DNA of 64,000 nucleotides from Deltaproteobacteria bacterium (GCA_019309545.1 JAFDGA010000009.1:1-64000); one strand, 5' to 3'; positions 1 through 9,294 are shown, numbered from the stretch's first letter. A program made the numbers and translations. The notes: generated from the sequence alone by a model not told the origin.

Positions 1-1
1 G

Positions 2-190
2 GCGATTCTGATCACCTCGCTGGCCTTTTTTATTCCCGGCAATCTGGGGGTTCAGGACGGAGGCAATATCTTATTGACCATGGGACTCCACCTGGGGGCC
101 ATTCTGGGGGCCACTTTCAGCGTCATCCGCCGCCTGCGGGAAGGCTTTTGGCTGGCCGTCGGTCTGGTGGTATTGGCTTATGAGACATAA
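2..190 (+). CDS. C-terminal end of a flippase-like (lysylphosphatidylglycerol synthase TM / HpnL-type) membrane protein, partial
   Basis: An open frame enters from the window edge and ends at TAA 188-190, giving 62 residues. It is hydrophobic, with a segment FFIPGNLGVQDGGN followed by two membrane-like stretches and a basic SVIRRLREG turn. The P-G-x-LGVQ(D/E)GG pattern near the C-terminus is typical of the PF03706 flippase-like family, which includes the hopanoid-associated HpnL proteins. The substrate cannot be told from this fragment. It converges on the minus-strand genes that follow; the gap at 191-303 holds only a weak stem (arms 263-268 and 283-288) with no T-run. The family call is moderate because only the tail is visible. 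Confidence 0.55.
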   Translation, partial: AILITSLAFFIPGNLGVQDGGNILLTMGLHLGAILGATFSVIRRLREGFWLAVGLVVLAYET

Positions 191-303
191 GCCGTCCCGC
201 CATCAATCAATAACAGGAAGGACTTATTGATCGGGAAATCTCTTAGGAGTGACAATAATTTTTGGCCCCCCGGGTTCCCAGAGGGCCATGGTTGACGCTT
301 TTA

Positions 304-522
304 TTATTGGGCGATTTTCTTGCCGCAGCGGGCGCAGACAAGATCTTTTTCTTTGGCCTCCTCAGCTGAGATGGCGTCGATAAACCCCCGCATCATAGTA
401 ACTTCTTCATCCATCTTCATGCAACCCCGGCAAACCGGATCCTTATCAATCCAAGCCCCTACTGGATTTTCTACCACCATTTTTAGCACAAACCCGGCTT
501 TTTGAAAAGAGGAAAAAAACAT
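304..522 (-). CDS. Small zinc-ribbon-like protein, function unknown
   Basis: A 72-residue protein with two CxxC pairs (C31/C34 and C63/C66) spaced as in a small zinc ribbon, with an acidic stretch between them. It lies 10 bases downstream of the YkgJ-type gene on the same strand, so the two are probably cotranscribed. No good Shine-Dalgarno precedes the ATG at 522. An internal ATG at residue 15 is the other possible start, and its preceding sequence is no better. No named family is recognised. The paired cysteines make chance coding unlikely, but metal binding is inferred only from the motif. Confidence 0.55.
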   Translation of the reverse strand: MFFSSFQKAGFVLKMVVENPVGAWIDKDPVCRGCMKMDEEVTMMRGFIDAISAEEAKEKDLVCARCGKKIAQ

Positions 523-532
523 CCAGCGATGG

Positions 533-1324
533 TTATTTCGAGGTAGCCAGCGAGGCTGCAGTCCCGGCCTTGAGCTTCATACTCTCTTCGATCATCAAGA
601 TATATTTCAGATATTGGCAACCGAACTTTAATAAGGCGACGTCGTCGTTTTGGATCGCGGTCAGGGTCTCCGGCGCCACCGCGAAAACCTCCAGAAAACG
701 GCTCTCAAGTATGTAGCGCCGGAAGTTATCCAGATCATAACTGGCCAGATAAAACAGGGTCTGCTGCTTGGGGTCAATTGGCTTTCGAGTCTGGGAGTCG
801 CGACGCAGCATCATGGCCTTCCATTCCGCATTGAGCTCATCATATTGGGCCACTTCCTGATCGAGCCGCCAGGATTCAATGGTCCATAGGTGATCTTCCT
901 TATAGCCCAAACAATGTTTCTCGGCGATCAGGAAATAGAACTCCTCGATCCCGTCTTCTTTCTGCAAGGTTCCCTGACCGATGGGATAGTAACGGCAGGC
1001 GGCCGGCCGGTCGGTATAGATGGTGCAGCCCTCAGGGGTAACAAACGGACAGAGGTTGTCCTGATCGTTCTGCATCTTAAGGAAGACAATGGGCAGACCC
1101 GATCTTTCCTCAATCTCCTCCCGGGTATAGCGGCTTAAAAATTCTCCCGAACTAAGGCCGAGGCGGTGCTTCAGACGGATAATGTCGTAAGGGGTCAGGA
1201 TAATATTGATCCGGCCACAACATTGGGTATAACAGGAGATGCCCGGGTGGCAGTTAAACCGGAATTTGCTTTTTAGACTAAGCTTGACGGGTTTGACATC
1301 CCGCATGCTGTACATGGTGTACAT
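533..1324 (-). CDS. YkgJ-family cysteine cluster protein
   Basis: A 263-residue protein with the N-terminal cysteine pattern of YkgJ/PF03692 proteins: C25, C31, C35, C36, then C92, C100 and C110 in the C-PF...GC-x-IY-x-RP-x-ACR arrangement. The family is thought to hold zinc or an iron-sulfur cluster and its role is mostly unknown; some members are linked to flagellar or modification functions. The start at 1324 is supported by AAGGAG about 7 bases upstream. The C-terminal half (residues 130-263) is helical and family-variable. It sits downstream of the qmo operon but is separated from it by a terminator, so it has its own transcription unit with the small zinc-ribbon gene. Confidence 0.75.
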   Translation of the reverse strand: MYTMYSMRDVKPVKLSLKSKFRFNCHPGISCYTQCCGRINIILTPYDIIRLKHRLGLSSGEFLSRYTREEIEERSGLPIVFLKMQNDQDNLCPFVTPEGCTIYTDRPAACRYYPIGQGTLQKEDGIEEFYFLIAEKHCLGYKEDHLWTIESWRLDQEVAQYDELNAEWKAMMLRRDSQTRKPIDPKQQTLFYLASYDLDNFRRYILESRFLEVFAVAPETLTAIQNDDVALLKFGCQYLKYILMIEESMKLKAGTAASLATSK

Positions 1325-1403
1325 AAAAAATCTCCTTAAGTAGGTTGGGCGTATTGCGCCTTAAAATGTTACTTATGGCAATATAACATAAATTCCCGGC
1401 AAC

Positions 1404-1450
1404 CCCTAAAACAAACAGGCCGGTTTCACTATCGAAAACCGGCCTGTTTA
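1404..1450 (-). terminator. Rho-independent terminator of the sat-apr-qmo cluster
   Basis: A perfect 14-bp inverted repeat (1413-1426 and 1436-1449, AAACAGGCCGGTTT) with a 9-base loop. Read on the minus strand the stem is followed by TTTGTTTT. It lies 47 bases past the qmoC stop, where the operon should end. The stem has A/T-rich outer ends, so it may also work weakly in the other direction. Confidence 0.85.
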
Positions 1451-1496
1451 ACGGTCCTGGTTTTTGCCTACGGCCTCTACCAAAATGGTTTTCTTG

Positions 1497-2609
1497 TTAT
1501 TCTCGCTCCGCCAGTTTGCAGTAAATCATGGCAGTGGTCCGGTAAACCATATGCGCCATTTTTGTGTACGGGGCATAGAAAAACAGGAAAAACACCGATA
1601 CCAGATGCAGGTAATAAGTGGGGTAGGCCAGGATGGCCAATCCCATCCAGCGCAAGACCAGGCACAGGGCGCCCGTAACCGCCACCGCGGCGATTACCCA
1701 GATCAACAGCCAGTCAAAGTAACTCCCCGGGCCGGCCTGCTCCTGAGCCTGCTGACGGTCGCGGATCACCAGCCAGATGCCATACAACAGAATGATGGCA
1801 CTGGGAATTGCCACCCATTTTAAGGGATCCGTAATCGGATAAGGTGATTCCTTATGTAAGATCCATTCGTAGGTAGCAGCCATAGCAGTGGTGATAAACA
1901 GTCCCACAAAACCCAGAAACACCAACAGATGCGAAGTCGAGCGGTTATAATAGGTGATGCATTTCCGAAAGCGGTTGTGGAACAAGATATCTTTGACGAC
2001 CTCGGCCACGGCCAGCCAAACATTTTCCTTCAGCCGGATTTTCCAGGGATTTATGTTGAGGTCTTTCCAGTAGGCCGTTACCCCTTTGGCAAAGGCCACT
2101 ATTGCAAAGGCCGCGGCACCGAGAAAGATAAAATCCACAAAAGGCCAGGGCTTGAGCATCTTGGAATAGATGATCGGCCCCTCTGGGCTGAAATTACCGA
2201 AATAATGGATGGCCGCCCCGATTAAGATTAAGGGGAAGGCAATCAAGAAAAGCAGATATTTCGGGTCATTGACCATCCGGGCCAGGGGGGTGGGCCAGGA
2301 GTAGTGCTCGATGGCAACCTGTCGGATCGCCCCCAACACCTCCCCGGGCTTAGCGCCCCGGGGACAATAAGCGGTGCAATCGCCACAATAGTGGCAGAGC
2401 CAGATATCCGGGTCTTTGACCAGTTGATCTTTCAGCCCCCAGCTAGCCCAGTTCATTTCCTTGCGTGGAAAGGGCTTGGAGTCGGGGGAGAGATTGCACA
2501 CCACCGAGCAGGTCGCACACTGGAAACATTTTTTCAGAGATTCGCCCCCGGCGCTCTGGACACGTTTTATAAACTCAACATCTGGTTTAACGACAATTTC
2601 CTCAGCCAT
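1497..2609 (-). CDS. qmoC: Quinone-interacting membrane-bound oxidoreductase subunit QmoC
   Basis: QmoC is the membrane subunit of the Qmo complex, which passes electrons from the menaquinone pool to APS reductase. The 370-residue protein has an N-terminal HdrC-like ferredoxin part with two CxxCxxCxxxC clusters (C28-C38 and C72-C82). It is followed by a membrane part with about six hydrophobic helices (about residues 105-365), corresponding to a fused cytochrome-b (HdrE-like) domain; the length fits QmoC. The ATG at 2609 has AGGAGG 8 bases upstream. It is the last gene of the cluster, 12 bases after qmoB, and is followed by the terminator at 1404-1450. Confidence 0.95.
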   Translation of the reverse strand: MAEEIVVKPDVEFIKRVQSAGGESLKKCFQCATCSVVCNLSPDSKPFPRKEMNWASWGLKDQLVKDPDIWLCHYCGDCTAYCPRGAKPGEVLGAIRQVAIEHYSWPTPLARMVNDPKYLLFLIAFPLILIGAAIHYFGNFSPEGPIIYSKMLKPWPFVDFIFLGAAAFAIVAFAKGVTAYWKDLNINPWKIRLKENVWLAVAEVVKDILFHNRFRKCITYYNRSTSHLLVFLGFVGLFITTAMAATYEWILHKESPYPITDPLKWVAIPSAIILLYGIWLVIRDRQQAQEQAGPGSYFDWLLIWVIAAVAVTGALCLVLRWMGLAILAYPTYYLHLVSVFFLFFYAPYTKMAHMVYRTTAMIYCKLAERE

Positions 2610-2621
2610 GGAACAAACCTC

Positions 2622-4757
2622 CTAAAACTCCTTGAATGGATTCTCCCCGATTTCTTCGATGCGCGCCATGAAGTTCTCAATGATTCCAGGGATTCGGTCA
2701 AAATCATCGATTGCCACTTCAATGAGCTGGGCCCGTTCGGATTCGAGCGCCAATCGATCAAGGGTCTCTTGCAATTTGCCCATCCGTTCGTTGGCCAGTT
2801 CGCTGCCTTTGGCAAAGTGGCATTGATAATCCTCTCCGAATTTGCAGCCCAGCAGCAGAACCCCATCGATCCCGCGGGACAGGGCATCGGCAATCCATAC
2901 CAGGTTAAAAGACCCCAGGCAGCGGATGGGAATGAAGCGGATGCGCGGGTCGAACTGTAAGCGATGCAATCCGACCGCATCCAGGGCCGGATAGGCGTCG
3001 TTTTCGCACACCAGCCCGATCAGCCGGAAGCCTTCCTCAGGGACGTCCATGGCCTTGATCATCGAGCCGACGATATCGACACTCAGGTCCTTGAAGGAGA
3101 TGATCCGTTCGGGACAGGCTCCCATACAGGTACCGCAGCGACGACAACGATTGATCTTGAAGTACGGGGTACCTTTCTCGTCTTCGTCAATGGCCCCAAA
3201 TGGACATTCCTCGGTGCAGCGCTTGCACTGGGTGCAACGTTGCATGAAGGGATCGGGGAAGGTAATATCCCAGGAACGAGGATGCACAGCAATGCCCTTG
3301 GCAGTATGTTCCAGACACTGAACTGCCTTGAGCGCCGCACCCGCGGCGTCCTCCATGCAGGTAGCCATATCCATCGGCTGGCGCACACACCCGGCAGCAT
3401 AAATCCCGGTGCGGCGGGTTTCATACTGGAAGCAGATAAAGTTGGAATCTGCAAACCCGTCGTATAAATCCAGATCGGGCAGTCCCAGACCCTGACGATA
3501 AGTAAGGTTGGTGACGGGGTCATCCAGGGTCGTGGGAACGACGCCGGTAGCCAGCACCACCAGGTCAGCTTCGAACTTGACCTTTTCGCCCAGCAGAGTA
3601 TTTTCGGCGTGGACGTACAGGTTACCGCCCTCTCCCCGGCTGACTCCGGTAACATCGCCTTTGGTCAGCATGACGCCCGGATCGTTTTGCATACTTTTAT
3701 AGAACAGCTCATACTGCCCCGGAGTCCGCATGTCTTTATAAATGATGTAGGCCAGTCCGTCATTCATCTGCCGGACATAATGGGCCTGTTTCAAGGAGGT
3801 CATACAGCAAAAAGCAGAGCAGTAAGGCAGATGGTCCGGGTCACGAGAGCCGGCACACTGGATAAAGGCCACCCGTTTGGCCTCCCGACCGTCCGAGGGC
3901 CGCAGGATCTTGCCTTTGTTGGCCAGTTCTTCCATCTGGATATTAGTGATTACATCCGGCGACAGCCCATATCCTAAATGGCTTAACTTGGTAGGATCGT
4001 AGGGCTTCCAGCCCGCCGCCAGGATAATGGCCCCGATTTTTATGGTTTCCAGGTTGCCGTTCGATCTAATCACCACATCATACAGCCCTGGCTGGCCTTC
4101 GGTCGATTCCACTTGTGAGGAGGTCATCACCTTAATTTTAGGATGGGCTTGGACTTCCTTGATCTTGGAGAAGACCGCTGGCTCTTCCGGTACCTGATAA
4201 GGATAGCTCCGGGGACATTGGCGATAGAGTTTGGCCCCATAGCCGCCCAGTTCGGCCTCTTTTTCCACCAGAACTACGGAGTAGCCCAGATTGGCTACTT
4301 CCAGGGCGGCGCTTAAGCCGGTTATGCCGCCGCCGATGACCATAACCGTCTTGTCAATCGGGTCACTGGCATAAGGCTCAGGAATTTCAGCTCTTTTGGC
4401 TTTGGCACAGCCCATCCGGACATAATCCTCGGCCAGAGCCTGGGTCTCTTCATGGTTAGGCTCATGGGACCAGACCACCAGTTCCCGTAGGTTAACTCGC
4501 TCTGTTAAACAGCCCGGAAAGTCAAATTCCTCAAACTTGACGCGGGGAGAACAGGCCGCAATGACCAGAGTGTTGATCTCCTCGTTGGCGATTTCGTCCT
4601 GTAAAAATTTTATTCCTTCCGGGCTGCATAGGACATCGTGTTCTTTGCAGATCGGAACCTTGCCCTCTTTAGCGGCAACCTTTAGCAGGCCTTCGATATC
4701 CAGGGATTGCCCGATCTCGCATCCTTTGCAGACATAAAAACCTAGTTTTTTCTCCAT
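2622..4757 (-). CDS. qmoB: Qmo complex subunit QmoB (HdrA-like flavoprotein with MvhD-like domain)
   Basis: A soluble flavin and iron-sulfur subunit of the Qmo complex, 711 residues. It opens with an HdrA-type N-terminal domain (C10, C13 and nearby cysteines), then a FAD-binding GGG motif at about residue 142. A two-cluster ferredoxin segment (CTQCKRCTEECP and CRRCGTCMGACP, about residues 505-550) follows, and an MvhD/FrhD-like domain forms the end (about 570-711). This order is the known QmoB arrangement and resembles heterodisulfide reductase electron-bifurcation proteins. It starts 3 bases after the qmoA stop, so the two are translationally coupled. Confidence 0.95.
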   Translation of the reverse strand: MEKKLGFYVCKGCEIGQSLDIEGLLKVAAKEGKVPICKEHDVLCSPEGIKFLQDEIANEEINTLVIAACSPRVKFEEFDFPGCLTERVNLRELVVWSHEPNHEETQALAEDYVRMGCAKAKRAEIPEPYASDPIDKTVMVIGGGITGLSAALEVANLGYSVVLVEKEAELGGYGAKLYRQCPRSYPYQVPEEPAVFSKIKEVQAHPKIKVMTSSQVESTEGQPGLYDVVIRSNGNLETIKIGAIILAAGWKPYDPTKLSHLGYGLSPDVITNIQMEELANKGKILRPSDGREAKRVAFIQCAGSRDPDHLPYCSAFCCMTSLKQAHYVRQMNDGLAYIIYKDMRTPGQYELFYKSMQNDPGVMLTKGDVTGVSRGEGGNLYVHAENTLLGEKVKFEADLVVLATGVVPTTLDDPVTNLTYRQGLGLPDLDLYDGFADSNFICFQYETRRTGIYAAGCVRQPMDMATCMEDAAGAALKAVQCLEHTAKGIAVHPRSWDITFPDPFMQRCTQCKRCTEECPFGAIDEDEKGTPYFKINRCRRCGTCMGACPERIISFKDLSVDIVGSMIKAMDVPEEGFRLIGLVCENDAYPALDAVGLHRLQFDPRIRFIPIRCLGSFNLVWIADALSRGIDGVLLLGCKFGEDYQCHFAKGSELANERMGKLQETLDRLALESERAQLIEVAIDDFDRIPGIIENFMARIEEIGENPFKEF

Positions 4758-4760
4758 ATC

Positions 4761-6020
4761 CTACCTACCTCCCAGGCTCTGAAGACACTTGATGGCGGCT
4801 CCGGTGCCCTCCTGGACTGATTTTGCCACATCAAGAGGGCTTTTCAGGGAACCGACGGCATAGACTCCGGCCGGGAGTGACGCCGGCACGATGAAACCGT
4901 CTTCAGTATAGGAGATGTTCAACGGCAGTTTCATGGCTTTGGTGGCCGGAACCATGCCCACGGCCAGCACGACCAGTTCAAAGGTCTTATGGATCTTATC
5001 TCCCGTCGTGGTATCCTCAGCTTCGACGATAACATTGTCGGTCCCAGGTTCCTGGGTGATCTTGGCCACTTTCCCCCTGATCAACTCGACATTTTCGTCA
5101 TCTCGGACTTTCCAAAAGAACTTTTCGTAGCGTCCGGGACTGCGGATATCGATGTAAAAGATGCTGGCTGTTACCTCGGGGTCCTGTTCTCTCAGATAAG
5201 TCACCTGTTTCAGTGATGCCATGCAGCAGATATACGAACAATACGGCAAGTGGTTTTCATCCCGAGAACCGGCACATTGAACAAAGGCTACATTTTTGGG
5301 CTCCTGGCCATCCGAGGGACGCCGAATACGGCCTTCAGTAGGACCATTGGGTGACGCCAGCCGTTCCATCTGCATATTGGTAATGACATTTTTAACAGTG
5401 CCAAATCCCAGGTTGTCGATCTTGGTGGCGTCATATAGATCCCAGCCGCCAGCCAGGGCGATAGCTCCCACTTTGAGATTGATCGTCTGTGGCTGCATTG
5501 CCAGGTCAATAGCATTATAGGCGCACGCCTCTACACATTTGGCACAGGTTGAGCCCAGACATACGGAATCGTCGATGACGTATTTAAGGGGAAAGGCCAT
5601 ATCAAAGGGGAGATAGGCCGCTTTGTTTTTATCAAGTCCATAGTTAAAATCATTGACCCGTTCTACCGGGCAGACTTCAGCACATTTATCGCAGGCCACG
5701 CAATTGTCGTTCACATAACGTGGCTTAACTTTAATGGTGACGTCAAAATTACCTTCCTGACCGGAGATTTGAGTCACCTCCGCCAGGGTATAAAAGGTGA
5801 TATCAGGGTTGGTTTTGATCCGGCGAAAATTGATCTCCAGCCCGCAAGTGGGGGGACAGAGCTTCGGGAAGTACTTATTCAACTGGGTCACTCTCCCACC
5901 CAGGTACGGGCTCCTTTCCACGATCACGACTTGGGCGCCCGATTCCGCGGCTTCGAGTGCCGTCGTCAGGCCGCTCATCCCTCCCCCGATGACCAGAACT
6001 TTGCGGTCGTTCGGTGTCAC
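4761..6020 (-). CDS. qmoA: Qmo complex subunit QmoA (HdrA-like flavoprotein)
   Basis: A FAD-containing subunit of the Qmo electron-transfer complex, 419 residues with the GTG start chosen here. The open frame extends upstream to 6200, but GTG at 6018-6020 is preceded by AAGGAGG at 6-7 bases, the usual family length is about 410-420, and the extra N-terminus looks unlike protein. The FAD motif VLVIGGGMSG is at residues 8-17. Two cysteine clusters (CVACDKCAEVCP and CLGSTCAKCVEAC) lie in the middle, and an NAD/FAD-binding half ends the protein. It follows aprA after a 308-base gap with hairpins and leads qmoB. Confidence 0.93.
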   Translation of the reverse strand: MTPNDRKVLVIGGGMSGLTTALEAAESGAQVVIVERSPYLGGRVTQLNKYFPKLCPPTCGLEINFRRIKTNPDITFYTLAEVTQISGQEGNFDVTIKVKPRYVNDNCVACDKCAEVCPVERVNDFNYGLDKNKAAYLPFDMAFPLKYVIDDSVCLGSTCAKCVEACAYNAIDLAMQPQTINLKVGAIALAGGWDLYDATKIDNLGFGTVKNVITNMQMERLASPNGPTEGRIRRPSDGQEPKNVAFVQCAGSRDENHLPYCSYICCMASLKQVTYLREQDPEVTASIFYIDIRSPGRYEKFFWKVRDDENVELIRGKVAKITQEPGTDNVIVEAEDTTTGDKIHKTFELVVLAVGMVPATKAMKLPLNISYTEDGFIVPASLPAGVYAVGSLKSPLDVAKSVQEGTGAAIKCLQSLGGR

Positions 6021-6328
6021 GCCATTCCTCCTTAGATGCCTATCATTAGAAAAACCCGGTTTTGCTTTATCCGTTAACTTGGAGCGGCAGGGAAAAGGCC
6101 CATCTCCTCGGTCCTGGCTCCCGACTTCCCCTCCCTCATAGCCAGGGCTGGAGAAGTTGGCAGTAAATTGGCCGTGGCCCCTAGGCGCCACGGCCTTCAA
6201 TGCAAAACGGCCCTAAACGTTCAGCGTTTGCAAGGCCTAGTCTGGGCCACCTCATTTAGTTGTGGCACTTTTTGAATGGCTCCAGGCGCTTTAGGCGCCT
6301 GGAGTTTTAAGTTGGATCCGGGAAATGC
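6021..6328 (-). other. aprA-qmoA intergenic region with two strong hairpins
   Basis: No gene is seen in these 308 bases. They hold two perfect hairpins: 6170-6195 (9-bp arms GGCCGTGGC/GCCACGGCC) and 6280-6304 (10-bp arms CTCCAGGCGC/GCGCCTGGAG, 5-base loop). The second lies 25 bases after the aprA stop. Read in the direction of aprA neither is followed by a T-run, so simple intrinsic termination is unlikely. They may stabilise the apr mRNA end or partly uncouple qmo expression from apr. Confidence 0.6.
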
Positions 6329-8278
6329 TTAGCTAACCAATTGCTTGTAAGGAACCTTCTTAATTTCCCACTCATTGGTGGCGGGATTGTACTTGGAATT
6401 GACAAAGCATTTCCAGTTGTCATCATCGATCTTGATGTAATCCGCCCGGTAATAATAACCCGGGTAGCGGGTTTCCTGGCGGAACAGAATGTGCCGCAGA
6501 TGGGCCTCACCGGCCAGGATGCGGTGATAGTTTTCCCAGCAGCGCATCAGTTCATGCAGATCCTCCGCCGCCATCCGGGCCGCGTCTTCTTTCAGCATGG
6601 TCAGATTTTCCAGACCGGTTTTAAGGGAAGTCTCATTGGTAAAGTATTGGGAGGTTACCCCCGCGCAGTACTCGTCCATGATCTTCTGTAACCGGGCCTG
6701 GAGATGACGCGGTTTGATGTAATTGGGGTTGACCACCGGATCAGTGGTGTAGTTCTTGTACTTCTCGTAGATCTCGAAGGGCAGATAGATTTCGGCAATG
6801 ACTTCATCTACATCCCGAGCGAATTCCAGCTTATCATCCTTGTGGTCTATAATGAAGGAGATAGCCGATTTGCCGGCGATCCGGCCTTCGGCATGGGAGC
6901 CCGAGGAGAACTTATGCCCGGAGGCGCCAGTACCGTCACCTGCAGTAAATAGCCCGGTTACGGTAGTCATCCGGTTGTAGCCCCAGTTCCACTCGGGCGG
7001 GGCCAGATCCGCCGGACCACTTACCCACAGACCGGCGCAGCCGGCATGCGAACCCAGCAGATAGGGTTCCGAAGGCATGATCTCAGACTTTTTCTTATCC
7101 GGCTCGGTGTTAGTGGCAGCCCACAGCGACGCCTGGGAGATGGACATATCCAAAAAGTCTTCCCACGCCTCAGCCTCCAAATGCTTGAGTTCTTTCTTGC
7201 TCAGCACCTTGGCCAACTCGGCCATGGCTGCATCGGTGTGCATATAGATCGGGCCGCGACCTTCCCGCATCTCGATCATCATGGCATGGTTACGCAGGCA
7301 GGTGCCCGGAGCATCGGCATAGCCGGGGTATTCTTGGCGCAGCCGTTCCTGGTTCTTGCTCATATACTCTTCGCCGGCGGCGTTGGTCGCCTGCGCCTTG
7401 AAGAACAGGAACCAGGCGCCGACCGGGCCGTAACCATCCTTGAACCGGGCCGGGACGAAGCGGTTTTCCATCATGGTCATTTCGGCGCCGATCTCCGCGG
7501 CCATGGCGTAGGTGGAGCCGGCATTCCAGACCGGATACCAGGCCCGCCCCTGACCTTCGGCTACCGACCGGGGCCGGAAGACATTGACCACGCCGCCACA
7601 GGCGATCAATACGGCTTTGGCTTTAAAGACGTAGACCTTGCGCTCCCGGACGCTGAAGCCAATCGCGCCGCAGACCCGATTGTTATCGTTTTTGTCGACC
7701 ATCAATTTAACGATGAACACCCGCTCATAGATGTTATCCATGCCCAGGGCATTCTTCGCGGCCTCAGCAACGATAACCTTATAGGATTCGCCGTTGATCA
7801 TCATCTGCCAACGACCCGAACGGCAACATTGACCACCATCTTTCAGGGCCGGCAAACCTTCATCGATAGCCGTCTGACCGTCGACGGTGTGGCCTTCTTT
7901 ATCTTTTTTCCAGATCGGCAGGCCCCATTCCTCGAACAGGTGCACGCTATCATCGACATGACGACCGACGTCTTTGACCAGGTCTTCCCGGATGATGCCC
8001 ATCAGGTCCTGACGGACGTAGCGCACATAGTCATCAACCGTATTTTCCGGACCGACATAGGTATTAATGGCCGATAGTCCCATGGCCACTGCACCGCTGC
8101 GGTCTAGGGCCGCCTTATCTACCAGAGTTACCTTGAGGCCAGCTGCGTCCGCCCAGCGTTTGGCTTCTACCGCGGCCCCGCAGGCCGCCATGCCGCCACC
8201 GACGATTAGAAAATCGGTCTCAATCGTTTCGACCGCGGGTTTTTCACAAAACGACCATTTACAAACTTCTTTTTCCAT
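6329..8278 (-). CDS. aprA: Adenylylsulfate (APS) reductase alpha subunit
   Basis: The flavoprotein subunit of dissimilatory APS reductase, which reduces adenosine 5'-phosphosulfate to sulfite and AMP in the cytoplasm. It has 649 residues, close to the family length. The FAD site FLIVGGGMAACGAA is at residues 23-36, and the remainder follows the fumarate-reductase-like fold of AprA (for example RSGAVAMGLSAIN and the GHKFSSGSHAEGRIAG stretch). The ATG at 8278 is preceded by AAGGAGG. It lies 35 bases after aprB, its partner, and upstream of qmoABC, its electron donor. It is most probably transcribed from the sat promoter. Confidence 0.97.
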   Translation of the reverse strand: MEKEVCKWSFCEKPAVETIETDFLIVGGGMAACGAAVEAKRWADAAGLKVTLVDKAALDRSGAVAMGLSAINTYVGPENTVDDYVRYVRQDLMGIIREDLVKDVGRHVDDSVHLFEEWGLPIWKKDKEGHTVDGQTAIDEGLPALKDGGQCCRSGRWQMMINGESYKVIVAEAAKNALGMDNIYERVFIVKLMVDKNDNNRVCGAIGFSVRERKVYVFKAKAVLIACGGVVNVFRPRSVAEGQGRAWYPVWNAGSTYAMAAEIGAEMTMMENRFVPARFKDGYGPVGAWFLFFKAQATNAAGEEYMSKNQERLRQEYPGYADAPGTCLRNHAMMIEMREGRGPIYMHTDAAMAELAKVLSKKELKHLEAEAWEDFLDMSISQASLWAATNTEPDKKKSEIMPSEPYLLGSHAGCAGLWVSGPADLAPPEWNWGYNRMTTVTGLFTAGDGTGASGHKFSSGSHAEGRIAGKSAISFIIDHKDDKLEFARDVDEVIAEIYLPFEIYEKYKNYTTDPVVNPNYIKPRHLQARLQKIMDEYCAGVTSQYFTNETSLKTGLENLTMLKEDAARMAAEDLHELMRCWENYHRILAGEAHLRHILFRQETRYPGYYYRADYIKIDDDNWKCFVNSKYNPATNEWEIKKVPYKQLVS

Positions 8279-8313
8279 AGGATTGACCTCCTTAGTTTTT
8301 CGAGGGTAGCGAT

Positions 8314-8751
8314 CTACTTCTCCCGAGCCGGAGTATTAAAGAACCCGGGCTCTTTAATCTTGCTGAGGTCCGCTTCCGGTTTACCCTTATAGACGTCGAT
8401 GGAACCTTCCGGGGTAGTCCGAATGGGGAACTTAAAGCGTTTCATGGTCTTGCCATCCCGGAACTTGATGGTCCACATGATGGAATCGGTGCCGCGCAGC
8501 GGAATGGTGCTCGAACCCAGCGGCGTAAAGTCGGAATAATGACGGATTTCAATGGCCTGCTGGGGGCAGATCTTGACGCAGTTAAAACATTCCCAGCACT
8601 GATCCGGCTCCTGGTTATAGGCCTTCTTTGTACCATCAGGTCTTGGTTCGGGTTCCAGAATCATCAGGTCATTGGGACAGATGTACTGACAAGCCGTCCG
8701 GTCCAGCGCTTTACAACCATCACATTTTTCTACGATTACAAAGCTTGGCAT
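8314..8751 (-). CDS. aprB: Adenylylsulfate (APS) reductase beta subunit
   Basis: The iron-sulfur subunit of APS reductase, 145 residues. Cysteines C10, C13, C21 and C25, then C52, C55, C58 and C62, form two [4Fe-4S] sites that carry electrons to the AprA flavin. The C-terminal tail (about residues 75-145) is the extended arm that wraps around AprA in known structures. AGGAGG lies 7 bases before the ATG. The upstream gap of 194 bases (8752-8945) holds no gene or clear signal, and the downstream partner aprA follows after 35 bases. Confidence 0.97.
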   Translation of the reverse strand: MPSFVIVEKCDGCKALDRTACQYICPNDLMILEPEPRPDGTKKAYNQEPDQCWECFNCVKICPQQAIEIRHYSDFTPLGSSTIPLRGTDSIMWTIKFRDGKTMKRFKFPIRTTPEGSIDVYKGKPEADLSKIKEPGFFNTPAREK

Positions 8752-8945
8752 TTGTGGTTCCTCCTAAAAAGATTTATCAGCTTAAACTTTGGTTCACATT
8801 TTATGGTTTTAAAGAAGCTCTTCCCGTCCCTCTTCCACCTCCTCTCTCTACCCAAGGTCGAGATTGGTGTTTAACCTTTTGGAGTTGCCGGCATCATATG
8901 ATCAACTTGAAACAGACTTGGGCATCCTCCGGTCTCCACAAGGAC

Positions 8946-9251
8946 TCAACTCTTTTCAACGCTTTTGATAAACTCGTCCATAACCTCCAGGCTCTTTTTC
9001 TGGACCACCATGTTGTAGATTTTATCCTTAACATCCTTGGGAAGGAGCTCGATGCTCTTGGTGGTGGCCGCATCAAACTTGGCCATGGGATACAGTTCCA
9101 AGATCTTATCCCGCTGGCTGGCAGTACAGGGGACGATGAGCACCTTCATGCCCGCCAGCTCTTCCTTCAGTAAATCCGCCAGACCGGCATCCTTGAGAGC
9201 ATGGAACCTTTCTTCATTGATCCATATATTGATGGGGAAAGTCTCAGCCAT
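8946..9251 (-). CDS. Conserved small protein between sat and aprB
   Basis: A 101-residue soluble protein with no cysteine cluster and no membrane segment; a single cysteine lies in the VPCTAS stretch. AAGGAGG stands about 8 bases before the ATG at 9251. It is placed 43 bases after sat and 194 bases before aprB. From memory of the Archaeoglobus fulgidus literature, a small ORF lies between sat and aprBA there too; whether it is homologous to this protein needs a direct comparison. The position implies a role in APS formation or transfer, but no function can be read from the sequence itself. Confidence 0.75.
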   Translation of the reverse strand: MAETFPINIWINEERFHALKDAGLADLLKEELAGMKVLIVPCTASQRDKILELYPMAKFDAATTKSIELLPKDVKDKIYNMVVQKKSLEVMDEFIKSVEKS

Positions 9252-9294
9252 TTCATTTCCTCCTTTGCAGATTCGCGGACCGCAGCCTTAAGAG

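Noticed and set aside
6021-6200. Upstream extension of qmoA
   Set aside because: A GTG with a correctly spaced AAGGAGG at 6020 fits the family length; the extension covers hairpin DNA.
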